This document shows, in pieces, positions 18,594 through 26,512 of a stretch of 64,000 nucleotides of DNA. How positions within the stretch are numbered: the first letter of the stretch is position 1; the number at the start of each line of letters is the position of its first letter. The stretch is from positions 73,550 through 137,549 of the forward strand of contig SCUS01000031.1 of the NCBI GenBank assembly GCA_004297725.1, written 5' to 3'. The notes beneath the pieces were generated by a model. That model was not told the DNA's origin, searched no databases, and was given only the letters and a program-made list of their open reading frames with translations. The DNA is from Myxococcaceae bacterium. GTDB lineage: Bacteria > Myxococcota_A > Polyangia > Polyangiales > Ga0077539. A program made the position numbers and the translations under genes.

Positions 18594-20053
18594 GCGGCAC
18601 CCCCGGGGTCGAATTGCCCGTGCAGCATGAAGGGGATGGCGTGCGGCAGCGCGACCCGCGCCCGCTCGGTGAAGCTCGCGGAGTCGAGCACCAGCAGGAA
18701 GGACGCTCCGGCGCGGGAGTCGAAGACCACCGAGAGGTTGACCCCGTCGTCCTCGTCGGCGCCGCCGGGTCTCGGCACGAACACGGGCTCTCCGGGGTGG
18801 CAGCCGTCCTCGTGCCAGGAGCGCGAGTCGCCGCGCTCGACGTCGATCTTCACCAGCGCGTCGACGAAGCGGCCGGGCGCCGTGTAGCTGACGCCGTACG
18901 CGTAGCGGTACGCCCCGGCGCTGCACCGCGCGCTGTTGATCTGGGGCATCTCGAACATCGCGTCGCAGATGCGCTCCCGGCGCACCGGGCGGTCGCCGCG
19001 GAGCGGGAGGCGGAAGCGCTCCAGGCCCGACCATGCGATGGTCCCGCCGGAGGGGGAGCGCAGCCGGTCGAGGTAGAACTGGCCGAGGATGTCGACGCCG
19101 TCGGCGTAGACGGAGAGGTCGACGTGCAGCTCGTCGCCGACCTCCCTCGCGTTGACGTGGTGGAAGGCGAAGAACGCGTCGGTCTCCCAGGCGCCCACGT
19201 TCGAGCCGTCGCGCTTGTCGATCACCCGGAAGCGGGCGCCGCGCTCGGGCTTCCAGGCGTAGTTCTCGATGTAGGTGCGGCCCGTGAGGGGCATGAGGAA
19301 GAGCGCCGCGGGGGTGGTGACCAGCGGGTACTCCACCAGGATGATGTAGCGCTCGGTCATCCCGAAGCCGTGCATGTACGCGATCGCGTCGGTGGGGACC
19401 TCGCCGACCACGACGCGCCCGCGGCTGCCCTCGTCGATGCGGTTGACGATGTAGCGCGGGTTGAGCGGGTCGAGCCGCGCGACGAAGTTGTAGAGCGCGC
19501 GGCGGGAGAGGTCGGCCTGCGCGTGCGCCGTGGTGATCATGTCCATCGCGCCCGACCAGGAGTCCTGGTAGTCGAAGGGGCCGAGGGTGGAGAGGTCGTC
19601 GGGGTCGAACTCCATGGCGAGCGGGTTCTCGGTCATCGCGATGTAGCTGCGCGGGCCGAGGCGCTGGACGTTCACCATCCCGTTGCGCCCGAACTGGCGC
19701 GCGGGGTCGATGAGCGTGCGGAGCCGGTCGATGGGCCCGCGGCGAGGCACCGTCGCGAAGCCGTCGTAGGAGACGCGCCCGGTGGCGGTCGAGCGCTCGT
19801 GGTCGGGCGATCGGAGGAAGCGGCTGGTGTACCCGATGCTCCCCGGGCGGCCGGCGCGGAAGCCGAAGCGGTGCAGCATCGCGAGGCCGTCGAACCAGTG
19901 GCGGTACGACTCGGAGGCCAGCGAGAACACCCCGGGGCCGGTGCGCAGCAGCGCCCCGTGGAGCCAGTCGGGCAGCGAGCCCGTCACGGGCAGCTCGCAG
20001 GGGGGCGTCTCGGCCTTCACGTTCTCGAAGCCGCGCGCGAACCCGCCGCTCAT
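18590..20053 (-). CDS. Carotenoid-cleavage-type dioxygenase (RPE65/CCD family)
   Basis: 487 residues, a typical family length. All four Fe(II)-binding histidines of the seven-bladed propeller can be placed: His177 (TTAHAQAD), His228 (AYMHGFGMTERY), His298 or His299 (FFAFHHVNA) and His478 (FMLHGQF). The N terminus has the family's GALLRTGPGVF and HWFDGLAMLH. Family members split a C=C bond of a carotenoid, apocarotenoid or stilbene with O2, giving two carbonyl products. The start ATG overlaps the upstream stop (ATGA) and its own stop overlaps the next start (GTGA). It thus sits exactly between two PAI-like FAD enzymes. Confidence 0.9.
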   Translation of the reverse strand: MSGGFARGFENVKAETPPCELPVTGSLPDWLHGALLRTGPGVFSLASESYRHWFDGLAMLHRFGFRAGRPGSIGYTSRFLRSPDHERSTATGRVSYDGFATVPRRGPIDRLRTLIDPARQFGRNGMVNVQRLGPRSYIAMTENPLAMEFDPDDLSTLGPFDYQDSWSGAMDMITTAHAQADLSRRALYNFVARLDPLNPRYIVNRIDEGSRGRVVVGEVPTDAIAYMHGFGMTERYIILVEYPLVTTPAALFLMPLTGRTYIENYAWKPERGARFRVIDKRDGSNVGAWETDAFFAFHHVNAREVGDELHVDLSVYADGVDILGQFYLDRLRSPSGGTIAWSGLERFRLPLRGDRPVRRERICDAMFEMPQINSARCSAGAYRYAYGVSYTAPGRFVDALVKIDVERGDSRSWHEDGCHPGEPVFVPRPGGADEDDGVNLSVVFDSRAGASFLLVLDSASFTERARVALPHAIPFMLHGQFDPGGAA

Positions 20054-21441
20054 ACGACCCCTGCGAGCAGCGCCGGGAAGAAGTCCTCCACGCGCGCCTT
20101 TGAGTATGCCGCCGATTTCTCGGCCAGTTCGAAGTCCATCGAGTTGCCGAAGGTGAAGGTGCGGTTGTCGCCCTGGAGGGCCTCGAGGCGTCGGTAGAAG
20201 CCGGCGCCCATGCGCTCGGACGTGACGTGCGGGAAGTACTTCCAGCGCCGCTGCGAGTGGACCTTCGTGACGCGCCCCCCGACGCGCGCGGCGTCCTCGC
20301 GGATGTTCGCGATGACCACCTCGTCGGAGACCTCCGGGCTCACCGGCGAGTAGTAGACGCAGAGGTCGCTCCCCGGCCACTGCTTCACCATGGCCCACGG
20401 GCGACCGAAGTCCGTGAGCGGCAGCACGTCGACGATGTGGTCGCGCATCCCCTCGGTGACCGCCGTGGTCACGCAGTACTCGTTGTACTGGAAGGCGCCG
20501 TAGAGGTCGCGCTCCTCCGCCGAGGCGTCGAGGAAGCCCAGCGTCGCCGGCGGAGGGCACGCGAGGATGAGCGCGTCGTAGTCCTCGCGCACGACGCCCG
20601 GCGAGCCCGAGCGCGTGTACTCGACCCTCACCCCGCCGTCGCGGCGCACCGCCTCGACGTTCACCCCGCGCCGCACGTCGAGCGTCCACGAGAGCCGCTC
20701 CCAGAGGCGCTCGTAGCCGTCAGCGAAGCGCCGGGGCCACTCGTTGGACAGCCCCATCCCCACGGCGAGCAGCGTCTGGAAGGTCGACGCGTCGACGTAC
20801 TTCAGCGCGTAGATGGTCGGCAGGCGGTCGAGGTACTCGGCGTCCGCCGGGGGCTGTCCGCGCCGCCCGGGGCTGCCGTAGCCCATGATCGACAGGGGGA
20901 TCGCGAAGAGGCGGCGCAGCGGGTCGAGGCCCTCGCTCGCGAGGAAGCGCGCGAAGGGCTGACAGAGCACCGGGTACTCGTGGATGTCGCGGAGGCCGGG
21001 CGAGTCGACGAGGTCGCGGTAGCGCAGCAGCAGCAGCCGGTAGCGGACGCAGGCCTCGGCGAAGGCCCACGGCGTGGTGCCCTGCAGCACCGTCTGCAGC
21101 ACCGAGCGGAAGCCACCGCGGCCGCCGTTCATGGTGTGGTCCCAGACGATGCGGGAGGGCGAGCCCACCAGGGCGGCGTCGACGCGCCTCGCCAGCGCGC
21201 GGACGTGGTCGAAGCCCGGCATGACGTAGTTGCCCCCGAGGTCGAAGCCCAGGCGGTCGTAGGTGAACGACTCGCAGAGCCCGCCCACCCGCGGCGCCCG
21301 TTCGAGCACCGTCACCCGTTGGTACCCGCGGTCTTTCAGGTACGTGGCAGCGCTCAGCCCGCCCGCGCCGCCGCCGATGATACAAACCCGCGCCTGCGGA
21401 GCCAGGTACGAGTGCCTTGCGCGATCCCCACCGTTCGTCAT
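20050..21441 (-). CDS. FAD-dependent oxidoreductase, polyunsaturated fatty acid isomerase-like (copy 1)
   Basis: 463 residues and the first gene of the operon. VCIIGGGAGGLSAATYL binds the FAD ADP moiety, then APRVGGLCESFTYDRLGFDL. The C-terminal part has RRWKYFPHVTSERMGAGFYR, LQGDNRTFTFGNSM and YSKARVEDFFPALL, the same order of blocks as in copy 2 and in PAI-type isomerases. The two copies differ in the substrate-side middle region (here ADAEYLDRLPTIYALKYVDA), which hints at different substrates or regio-specificity. The ATG at 21441 is separated by 148 bp from the divergent aldehyde dehydrogenase. No signal peptide; probably cytoplasmic or membrane-associated. Confidence 0.72.
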   Translation of the reverse strand: MTNGGDRARHSYLAPQARVCIIGGGAGGLSAATYLKDRGYQRVTVLERAPRVGGLCESFTYDRLGFDLGGNYVMPGFDHVRALARRVDAALVGSPSRIVWDHTMNGGRGGFRSVLQTVLQGTTPWAFAEACVRYRLLLLRYRDLVDSPGLRDIHEYPVLCQPFARFLASEGLDPLRRLFAIPLSIMGYGSPGRRGQPPADAEYLDRLPTIYALKYVDASTFQTLLAVGMGLSNEWPRRFADGYERLWERLSWTLDVRRGVNVEAVRRDGGVRVEYTRSGSPGVVREDYDALILACPPPATLGFLDASAEERDLYGAFQYNEYCVTTAVTEGMRDHIVDVLPLTDFGRPWAMVKQWPGSDLCVYYSPVSPEVSDEVVIANIREDAARVGGRVTKVHSQRRWKYFPHVTSERMGAGFYRRLEALQGDNRTFTFGNSMDFELAEKSAAYSKARVEDFFPALLAGVV

Positions 21442-21490
21442 GAGCCCGACCGAGGCTACATGGTTCCACGCAGGCCGAGCATTTTCCGTG

Positions 21491-21514
21491 CTCTTCTGAT
21501 CACGTCGCGAAGAG
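21491..21514. promoter_or_regulatory. Dyad CTCTTC-N12-GAAGAG in the divergent promoter region
   Basis: A perfect 6-base inverted repeat with a 12-base spacer lies midway between the FAD-isomerase start (21441) and the aldehyde dehydrogenase start (21590). A second, smaller dyad (gagca-7-tgctc, 21477-21493) abuts it. This is where an operator controlling both directions would be expected. A 6-base dyad can occur by chance, so this is only a candidate. Confidence 0.3.
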
Positions 21515-21589
21515 CCTTCGGATTCGATGGTAGAAAGCGCGCCCTCAGCCGCTCGATCCACTCCCATTCCATCGCCGACCGAGGTCCGC

Positions 21590-23176
21590 ATGTCCGCTGC
21601 TCCCGCCGATGATTCGAAGTCCGACGTGATCACCGTGCGCTCTCCCCGCGACGGGTCCGTGCTCGCCGAGGTGGCGAAGACGCCCGTCTCCGAGGTCGCG
21701 GCGCTCGCCGACCGGGCGCGCGAGGCGCAGTCCGAGTGGGCGGCGCTCCCCGTCGCCGAGCGGGTGCAGCGGATGAAGAACATCCGCAACCGCTGGGCCG
21801 ATCGGGGCCTGGAGCTCGCCCAACTGCTGATGAAGGAGGGAGGGAAGTCCGAGGCCGAGGCCCTCACCAGCGAGGTGCTTCCGAGCCTCAACCTCTTCGA
21901 CTACTGGTGCAAGGCCGCGCCGGGCTTCCTCGCCCGGGAGAAGGTCGCGCTCGACCCGCTGAACTTCCCCAAGAAGAAGGGCTTCGTCGACTACGAGCCC
22001 CTCGGCCTCATCGCCCTCGTCACGCCCTGGAACTACCCCTCCTCCATCCCCCTGCGCGCCCTCGTCCCGGCGCTGCTCGCGGGCAACGCGGTGCTCTGGA
22101 AGCCCAGCGAGTTCGCGCCGCTCACCGGGAAGATGGTCCATGAGATCTTCGCGCCGGACCTGCCGGCGGGCCTCGTGGCGCTGGTGCAGGGCGACGCCGC
22201 GCAGGGCGAGGCGGTCATCGACGCGCGCATCGACGGGGTGTCCTTCACCGGCAGCGCGGCCACCGGGCGCTCGATCGCGAAGCGCACCGCCGAGCGGCTC
22301 ATCCCGGTGTCGCTCGAGCTCGGCGGCAAGAACGCCGCGATCGTGCTCGACGACGCCGACCTCGACCGGGCGAGCGCGGGAGTGGTCTGGGGCGCCCTCG
22401 CCAACGGCGGTCAGAACTGCGCCGCGGTGTCGCGCGTGTACGTGGTGAAGGGCGCAGCGGCGGAGTTCGAGAAGCGGGTGCGGGCGAGGCTGGCGCAGGT
22501 GAAGTCCGGGCCCGACGCGGGAGAGTTCTTCGACGTCCCTCCGCTCATCAGCGCGCGTCAGCTCGACCGCGTGGCCGCGCAGGTCGACGAGGCGAAGGGC
22601 GCAGGCGTCGAGGCGCTCGCGCCCGGAGGCAAGCAGGGCGACGCGGGCAACTGGTACGCGCCCGCGGCCTTCAAGCAGCCGGGCGACGCGCTCTCCATCG
22701 TGCGCGAGGAGACCTTCGGGCCGGCCTTCACGGTCACCACCGTCGACGACGAGGCGGAGGCCGTGCGCCGCGCCAACGAGGGCGAGTACGGGCTCTCGGC
22801 GAGCGTGTGGACGCGCGACCTCCAGCGCGGAGAGCGCGTCGCGAAGAGGCTCGACGTGGGGACGGTCACGGTCAACAACACCTCCTTCACGCCGGTGATC
22901 ACCAACGCGCCGTGGAGCGGGCGCCGCTCGAGCGGCCACGGCACCACCAACTCGCACCGCGCCCTCTTCGAGATGGTCAAGCCCCGCTTCATCCTCCTCG
23001 ACTGGAACAAGGGCTCCGAGTTCTGGTGGTTTCCCCACGACGAGTCGCTGGTGACGCTCGCCCGCGGCCTGCTGCGCTTCCTCACCGCGGGCTTCTCCAA
23101 CAAGCTCGCGGGCCTGCCCGCCGCGCTCAAGCTCCTGCCCGCCCGCATCAAGGCCATCAGCCGCCCGGTCGTCTGA
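21590..23176 (+). CDS. Aldehyde dehydrogenase (NAD(P)+) with C-terminal extension
   Basis: 528 residues from the ATG at 21590 (cgaggtccgc in front); an ATG at 21527 is less likely. The catalytic Cys277 sits in ANGGQNCAAV and the general base Glu243 in LELGGKNA; TPWNYP and KPSEFAPLTG bind the cofactor. After the normal core, about 55 extra residues follow (from KGSEFWWFPHDE), ending in an amphipathic basic segment that could touch a membrane, as in fatty-aldehyde dehydrogenases. It oxidises aldehydes to acids. Its divergent position next to a carotenoid-cleavage operon suggests apocarotenal or fatty aldehydes as substrate. Confidence 0.88.
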   Translation: MSAAPADDSKSDVITVRSPRDGSVLAEVAKTPVSEVAALADRAREAQSEWAALPVAERVQRMKNIRNRWADRGLELAQLLMKEGGKSEAEALTSEVLPSLNLFDYWCKAAPGFLAREKVALDPLNFPKKKGFVDYEPLGLIALVTPWNYPSSIPLRALVPALLAGNAVLWKPSEFAPLTGKMVHEIFAPDLPAGLVALVQGDAAQGEAVIDARIDGVSFTGSAATGRSIAKRTAERLIPVSLELGGKNAAIVLDDADLDRASAGVVWGALANGGQNCAAVSRVYVVKGAAAEFEKRVRARLAQVKSGPDAGEFFDVPPLISARQLDRVAAQVDEAKGAGVEALAPGGKQGDAGNWYAPAAFKQPGDALSIVREETFGPAFTVTTVDDEAEAVRRANEGEYGLSASVWTRDLQRGERVAKRLDVGTVTVNNTSFTPVITNAPWSGRRSSGHGTTNSHRALFEMVKPRFILLDWNKGSEFWWFPHDESLVTLARGLLRFLTAGFSNKLAGLPAALKLLPARIKAISRPVV

Positions 23177-23181
23177 CCCGA

Positions 23182-24027
23182 TCACCCGCCCAGCGCCGAT
23201 GGCCGATCGGGGTCGCGCGCCCAGTCGCTCCAGCTCCCCTCGTACACCCGCACGTCGAGCCCGTCGAAGCCCGCGAGCTCCAGCGCCAGCACGTCGTGGC
23301 AGGCCGTCACCCCGGAGCCGCAGTAGCAGATCACCGTCGCGCCATCGCGCACGCCCAGCTTGCGATACCGCGCCCGCAGCGCCTCCGGGGCGGCGAAGCG
23401 CCCGCCCTCCAGGTTGTCTGCCCACGGCGCGTTGAGCGCCCCGGGGATGTGCCCGGGCCTCGCGTCGACGGGCTCAAGCTCTCCGCGAAACCGCTCCGGC
23501 GCCCTCGCGTCGAGCAGCACGATCCGAGGCTCCTCTCGCGCGCTGTCGACGGCGTGGCAATCGACCACCGGGAGGGTGTTTCTGCGCACGGCGAAGTCTC
23601 CGACGGGCACCGCCGGAGCGTCGGCCTCCGCCGCGCCGCCCGAGGCCAGCCACCCGGGGTACCCCCCGTCGAGCACGTGCACCTTCGCGTGGCCGTAGCC
23701 ACGGAGCAGCCACCACAGCCTCGCGGCGACGCTGCCTCCCGCGTCGTCGTAGACGACCACCCGGCAGCCCGTCGAGACGCCCGCCCGGCGCATCGCCCGC
23801 GCGAACTGCGCCGGGCTCGGGATGGGGTGCCGCCCCGGACCGACCGGAGGGGTGAGCGCGGTCTGCAGGTCGACGAAGACGGCGCCCGGGATGTGCCCGA
23901 GCGCGTACTCCTCGGCGCCCTTCTTCCCCGAGAGATACCAGCGGAGGTCGATGACCCGCACCGACGGATCGTGCAGGTGCGCCGCGAGCCACGCGGCGTC
24001 GACGAGGGGGCCGCGGGGGGTGCTCAT
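23182..24027 (-). CDS. Thiosulfate/3-mercaptopyruvate sulfurtransferase (tandem rhodanese)
   Basis: 281 residues with two rhodanese domains. The C-terminal domain carries the active-site loop CYCGSGVTACH; the CGSGVTA form is typical of the 3-mercaptopyruvate/thiosulfate sulfurtransferase group. The inactive N-terminal domain has VIDLRWYLSGKKG and YDDAGGSVAARLWW. It moves sulfane sulfur to cyanide or another thiophile in the cytoplasm. The ATG start overlaps the stop of the upstream Cys-rich lipoprotein gene (ATGA). The stop codon is only 5 bases from the convergent aldehyde dehydrogenase. Confidence 0.92.
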   Translation of the reverse strand: MSTPRGPLVDAAWLAAHLHDPSVRVIDLRWYLSGKKGAEEYALGHIPGAVFVDLQTALTPPVGPGRHPIPSPAQFARAMRRAGVSTGCRVVVYDDAGGSVAARLWWLLRGYGHAKVHVLDGGYPGWLASGGAAEADAPAVPVGDFAVRRNTLPVVDCHAVDSAREEPRIVLLDARAPERFRGELEPVDARPGHIPGALNAPWADNLEGGRFAAPEALRARYRKLGVRDGATVICYCGSGVTACHDVLALELAGFDGLDVRVYEGSWSDWARDPDRPSALGG

Positions 24028-24956
24028 AGCGGCGCGCAGGCGCCCCCCGTGGCCGAGATGCGGTAGCAGCCGTAGCCCGCGCGGCACTGCGAGCTGGCCG
24101 TGCACGCGCGGGCGCAGAAGTCGTCGAAGCCGTCGGAGATGCAGACGCTGCCGGGGTCGCAGTCGCCGTCGTCGTAGCAGTAGTCGGTGCAGTACCCGGA
24201 GGGCCAGTCGAGGCGGCAGAGCAGCCCTCCCCCGCACAGGCTGGCCCGGGAGCACGGCTGCCCCACCCCCGAGGTGGGCGTCGGGCTGGTGCAGACCCCC
24301 GCGGTGCAGCTCTGCCCGGTCAGGCAGCGCACCCCGCACGCGCCGCAGTGGGCGACGTCGGTGCTGCGGTCGACGCAGGCGCTGCCGCACATCGCCCTCG
24401 GCGCGGGGCACGCGCTGGTGCAGACCCCCGCGACGCAGCTCTGCCCGGCGACGCAGATCCGGCCGCAGGCGCCGCAGTGGGCGACGTCGGTGCTGCGGTC
24501 GACGCAGGCCCCCGAGCACATCGCTCTCGGGGCCGCGCACGCGCTCTGGCAGGCGCCCGCGACGCAGGTCTCCCCCGCGCCGCACGCGCGGTTGCACCCG
24601 CCGCAGTGGGCGGGGTTGAGGCTGACGTCGACGCAGCCGCCGCCGCAGGCCTCGCGCGGCGCAGCGCAGGACACCGAGGTGTCGACCACCGGGACGTCGC
24701 GCGCCACCGGGACGTCGCGCGCCGGGGCGGTGGCGTCGACGGCGGCGTCGATCGCGGAGCCGTAGTGGACGTCGGTGCCGACGGGGCGGTCGAGGAAGGG
24801 GAAGAGCGAGCCGGCGTCGTCGGTCGCCTCGGTCGCGTCGAGCGGCTTCGGGGCGGCGGCGGCGTCCTCGTCGATGTCCCCCTCGGCGGCGCCGTTGCCG
24901 GTCGCGCAGCCTAGGATGAGCGCAGCGAGCGCCAGCAGGCGCGTGGGGAAATGCAT
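24024..24956 (-). CDS. Secreted Cys-rich lipoprotein with three Stig1-like repeats
   Basis: 310 residues. The start ATG of MHFPTRLLALAALILGCATG gives a signal peptide with a lipobox-like LILGC. An Asp/Ala-rich linker follows, with a DVPVARDVPV repeat. Three cysteine units come next, two of them exactly 43 residues long and built on CVDxSTDVAHCGACG and GQSCxAGVCT. This is the same unit as in the 1879-residue protein at 50249-55888. The C terminus has a further Cys-rich module (CYDDGDCDPGSVC, QCRAGYGCYR). It is predicted to be cell-surface anchored with multiple disulfides. Coupling to a rhodanese gene is curious but may be only operonic. Confidence 0.8.
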   Translation of the reverse strand: MHFPTRLLALAALILGCATGNGAAEGDIDEDAAAAPKPLDATEATDDAGSLFPFLDRPVGTDVHYGSAIDAAVDATAPARDVPVARDVPVVDTSVSCAAPREACGGGCVDVSLNPAHCGGCNRACGAGETCVAGACQSACAAPRAMCSGACVDRSTDVAHCGACGRICVAGQSCVAGVCTSACPAPRAMCGSACVDRSTDVAHCGACGVRCLTGQSCTAGVCTSPTPTSGVGQPCSRASLCGGGLLCRLDWPSGYCTDYCYDDGDCDPGSVCISDGFDDFCARACTASSQCRAGYGCYRISATGGACAPL

Positions 24957-25038
24957 CGTGGGGAGTCCTCCGGGGCCTCGGATGCTACCAGAGCGCTCGC
25001 GGGCGTGACGCTTGGCCGGCGGTGGTAGCGTCGGCGTC

Positions 25039-25407
25039 ATGCGAACCGCCCACTGGACCCCGCTTCTCCTCGGCGCGCTGTGCCTCTCCCCCATGGCCGT
25101 GCGCGCGGACGTGCCGCCGCCGGACTCCTGCAGCACCGTCGGTCAGGCCTGCCAGAACGCCGTCGACGGCGGCGCCACGGGCCTCCCGGGCACGTGTCAG
25201 GCGTCGCAGTGCACGCGCGCGACGCCCGCCGGGCCGGTGACCTACGCCTGCAACCGATGCGCTCCCGGGCCGTCGCAGACGCCGTCGCAGGAGAGCTCGT
25301 GCTCCTGCTCGGTGCCGGGTCGGTCGCGCCCGCGCTCTCGGGCGGCCCTGGCGCTCGGGGCCCTGGCGCTCGCGGCGGTGTGCTCCTCGCGGCGCTCTCG
25401 GCGCTGA
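25039..25407 (+). CDS. Small secreted Cys-rich protein with MYXO-CTERM-like sorting tail
   Basis: 122 residues from the ATG at 25039. A signal peptide (MRTAHWTPLLLGALCLSP) is followed by a short mature region with eight cysteines (CSTVGQACQNAV, CQASQCTRA, CNRC) and ends in SSCSCSV - hydrophobic helix - SSRRSRR. A cysteine motif, a transmembrane helix and a terminal Arg cluster are the three marks of the MYXO-CTERM sorting signal, found almost only in myxobacteria. It is divergent from the lipoprotein gene, with 82 bp between. Function unknown. Confidence 0.65.
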   Translation: MRTAHWTPLLLGALCLSPMAVRADVPPPDSCSTVGQACQNAVDGGATGLPGTCQASQCTRATPAGPVTYACNRCAPGPSQTPSQESSCSCSVPGRSRPRSRAALALGALALAAVCSSRRSRR

Positions 25408-25438
25408 CGGGCACGAGGGCCCCGGAGCGACCGTCGTG

Positions 25439-26512
25439 ATGGCCTCACGGTCGACCGGCGCGCTCGGCGCGCTCGACGCGCTCCGGGCAGCCGCCCTGCG
25501 CGCCGCGACCTCGTGGGGACCCGCGCGCTGGGTGCTCCGCTCTCGCGATCGTCGGGTCGCGCTGCAGGCCTCGACGGGCGTCGTGGTCGCCGCGGGCGCG
25601 ACGCTCCTCGCCCCCGCGTGGCTGTACGTCCTCGCCCCGGTGCTCCTCGGCGTCCCCCATGTGGTGAGCGACCTGCGCTACCTGCTGGTGCGCCGCGCTC
25701 CTCCCCGCGCCTGGGTCGCCGCGTGCGTGGCCCTCTCCGCCGCGCTCCTCGCGCTGCGGGCCGCCGCCGAGGGCCCCTTCCGCCTCCCCTTCGCGCCCTC
25801 GCTGGAGGTGGGCCTCGGGGCCCTGTGGGTCGCCCTCGGCGCGGCCTTCGGGGCCCACGCCTCGTCCGCTCCACGCCGCGGCGCCCTCGCCCTCGCGCTC
25901 GCGCTCACCGCGCTCGCGGGCGCGGCGGCGGTCGCGCACCCGCTCCCGGCGCAGCGGGCCCTGCTCCACGCGCACAACCTGGTGGGCCTGGTCGCCTGGG
26001 TGCTGCTCTTCCGTCGGGCGAGGCGCGCGGCGCTCCTTCCGCTCGCGCTGATCGCGGTCGCGCTGGCGACCGTCGCCTCGGGCCCCGCCATCGCGTGGAG
26101 CCTCCGCCACGGCGCCGTGTCGGCCCTCGGGGCGCACATCCTCAGCGCGGCCGACGCGGTCTCTCCCTCGCTCCCGGGCGACCTCGGGGTACGGCTCGCG
26201 TTCGCGTACGTGTTCCTGCAGTCGGTGCACTACGCGGCGTGGCTCGCGTGGATCCCCCAGGAGGACCTCTCCGCCGAAGGCAGCGTGTCGTTTCGCGCGT
26301 CGGCCCGCTCGCTCTCTCGCGACCTCGGCGCGGCGGGCGTCGCCTGCGCCCTCGCGTGCTCCGCCGCGGTGCTCCTCGCCGCCTTCGCCGCGGTGCATCG
26401 GGCGCGCGCGGCGTACCTCTCGCTCGCGACCTTCCACGTGTACTTCGAGCTCGCCGCGGTCGCCTTCCTGGCCTGTCGCGGCGCGCGGGTCTCCCGGGGC
26501 CACAGGCCATGA
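25439..26512 (+). CDS. Polytopic membrane protein with conserved-looking His motifs (Brp/Blh-like?)
   Basis: 357 residues, eight or more hydrophobic helices, very Ala/Leu-rich. Histidines occur in or near membrane segments: GVPHVVSDLRYLL, LLHAHNLVGLVAW, QSVHYAAWLAWIP and TFHVYFELA. This spacing recalls the Brp/Blh family of membrane beta-carotene 15,15'-dioxygenases, where histidines bind iron, but I cannot confirm homology. The stop overlaps the start of the next membrane protein (ATGA). If Blh-like, it would be a second polyene-cleaving enzyme within 4 kb of the carotenoid-oxygenase operon. Otherwise treat as unknown. Confidence 0.6.
   Translation: MASRSTGALGALDALRAAALRAATSWGPARWVLRSRDRRVALQASTGVVVAAGATLLAPAWLYVLAPVLLGVPHVVSDLRYLLVRRAPPRAWVAACVALSAALLALRAAAEGPFRLPFAPSLEVGLGALWVALGAAFGAHASSAPRRGALALALALTALAGAAAVAHPLPAQRALLHAHNLVGLVAWVLLFRRARRAALLPLALIAVALATVASGPAIAWSLRHGAVSALGAHILSAADAVSPSLPGDLGVRLAFAYVFLQSVHYAAWLAWIPQEDLSAEGSVSFRASARSLSRDLGAAGVACALACSAAVLLAAFAAVHRARAAYLSLATFHVYFELAAVAFLACRGARVSRGHRP

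Noticed and set aside
17283..21441. Classical carotenoid biosynthesis cluster (crtI-like desaturases)
   Set aside because: The FAD proteins match PAI-type blocks better than phytoene desaturase as far as I can judge, and no crtB, crtE or crtY homologue is present.
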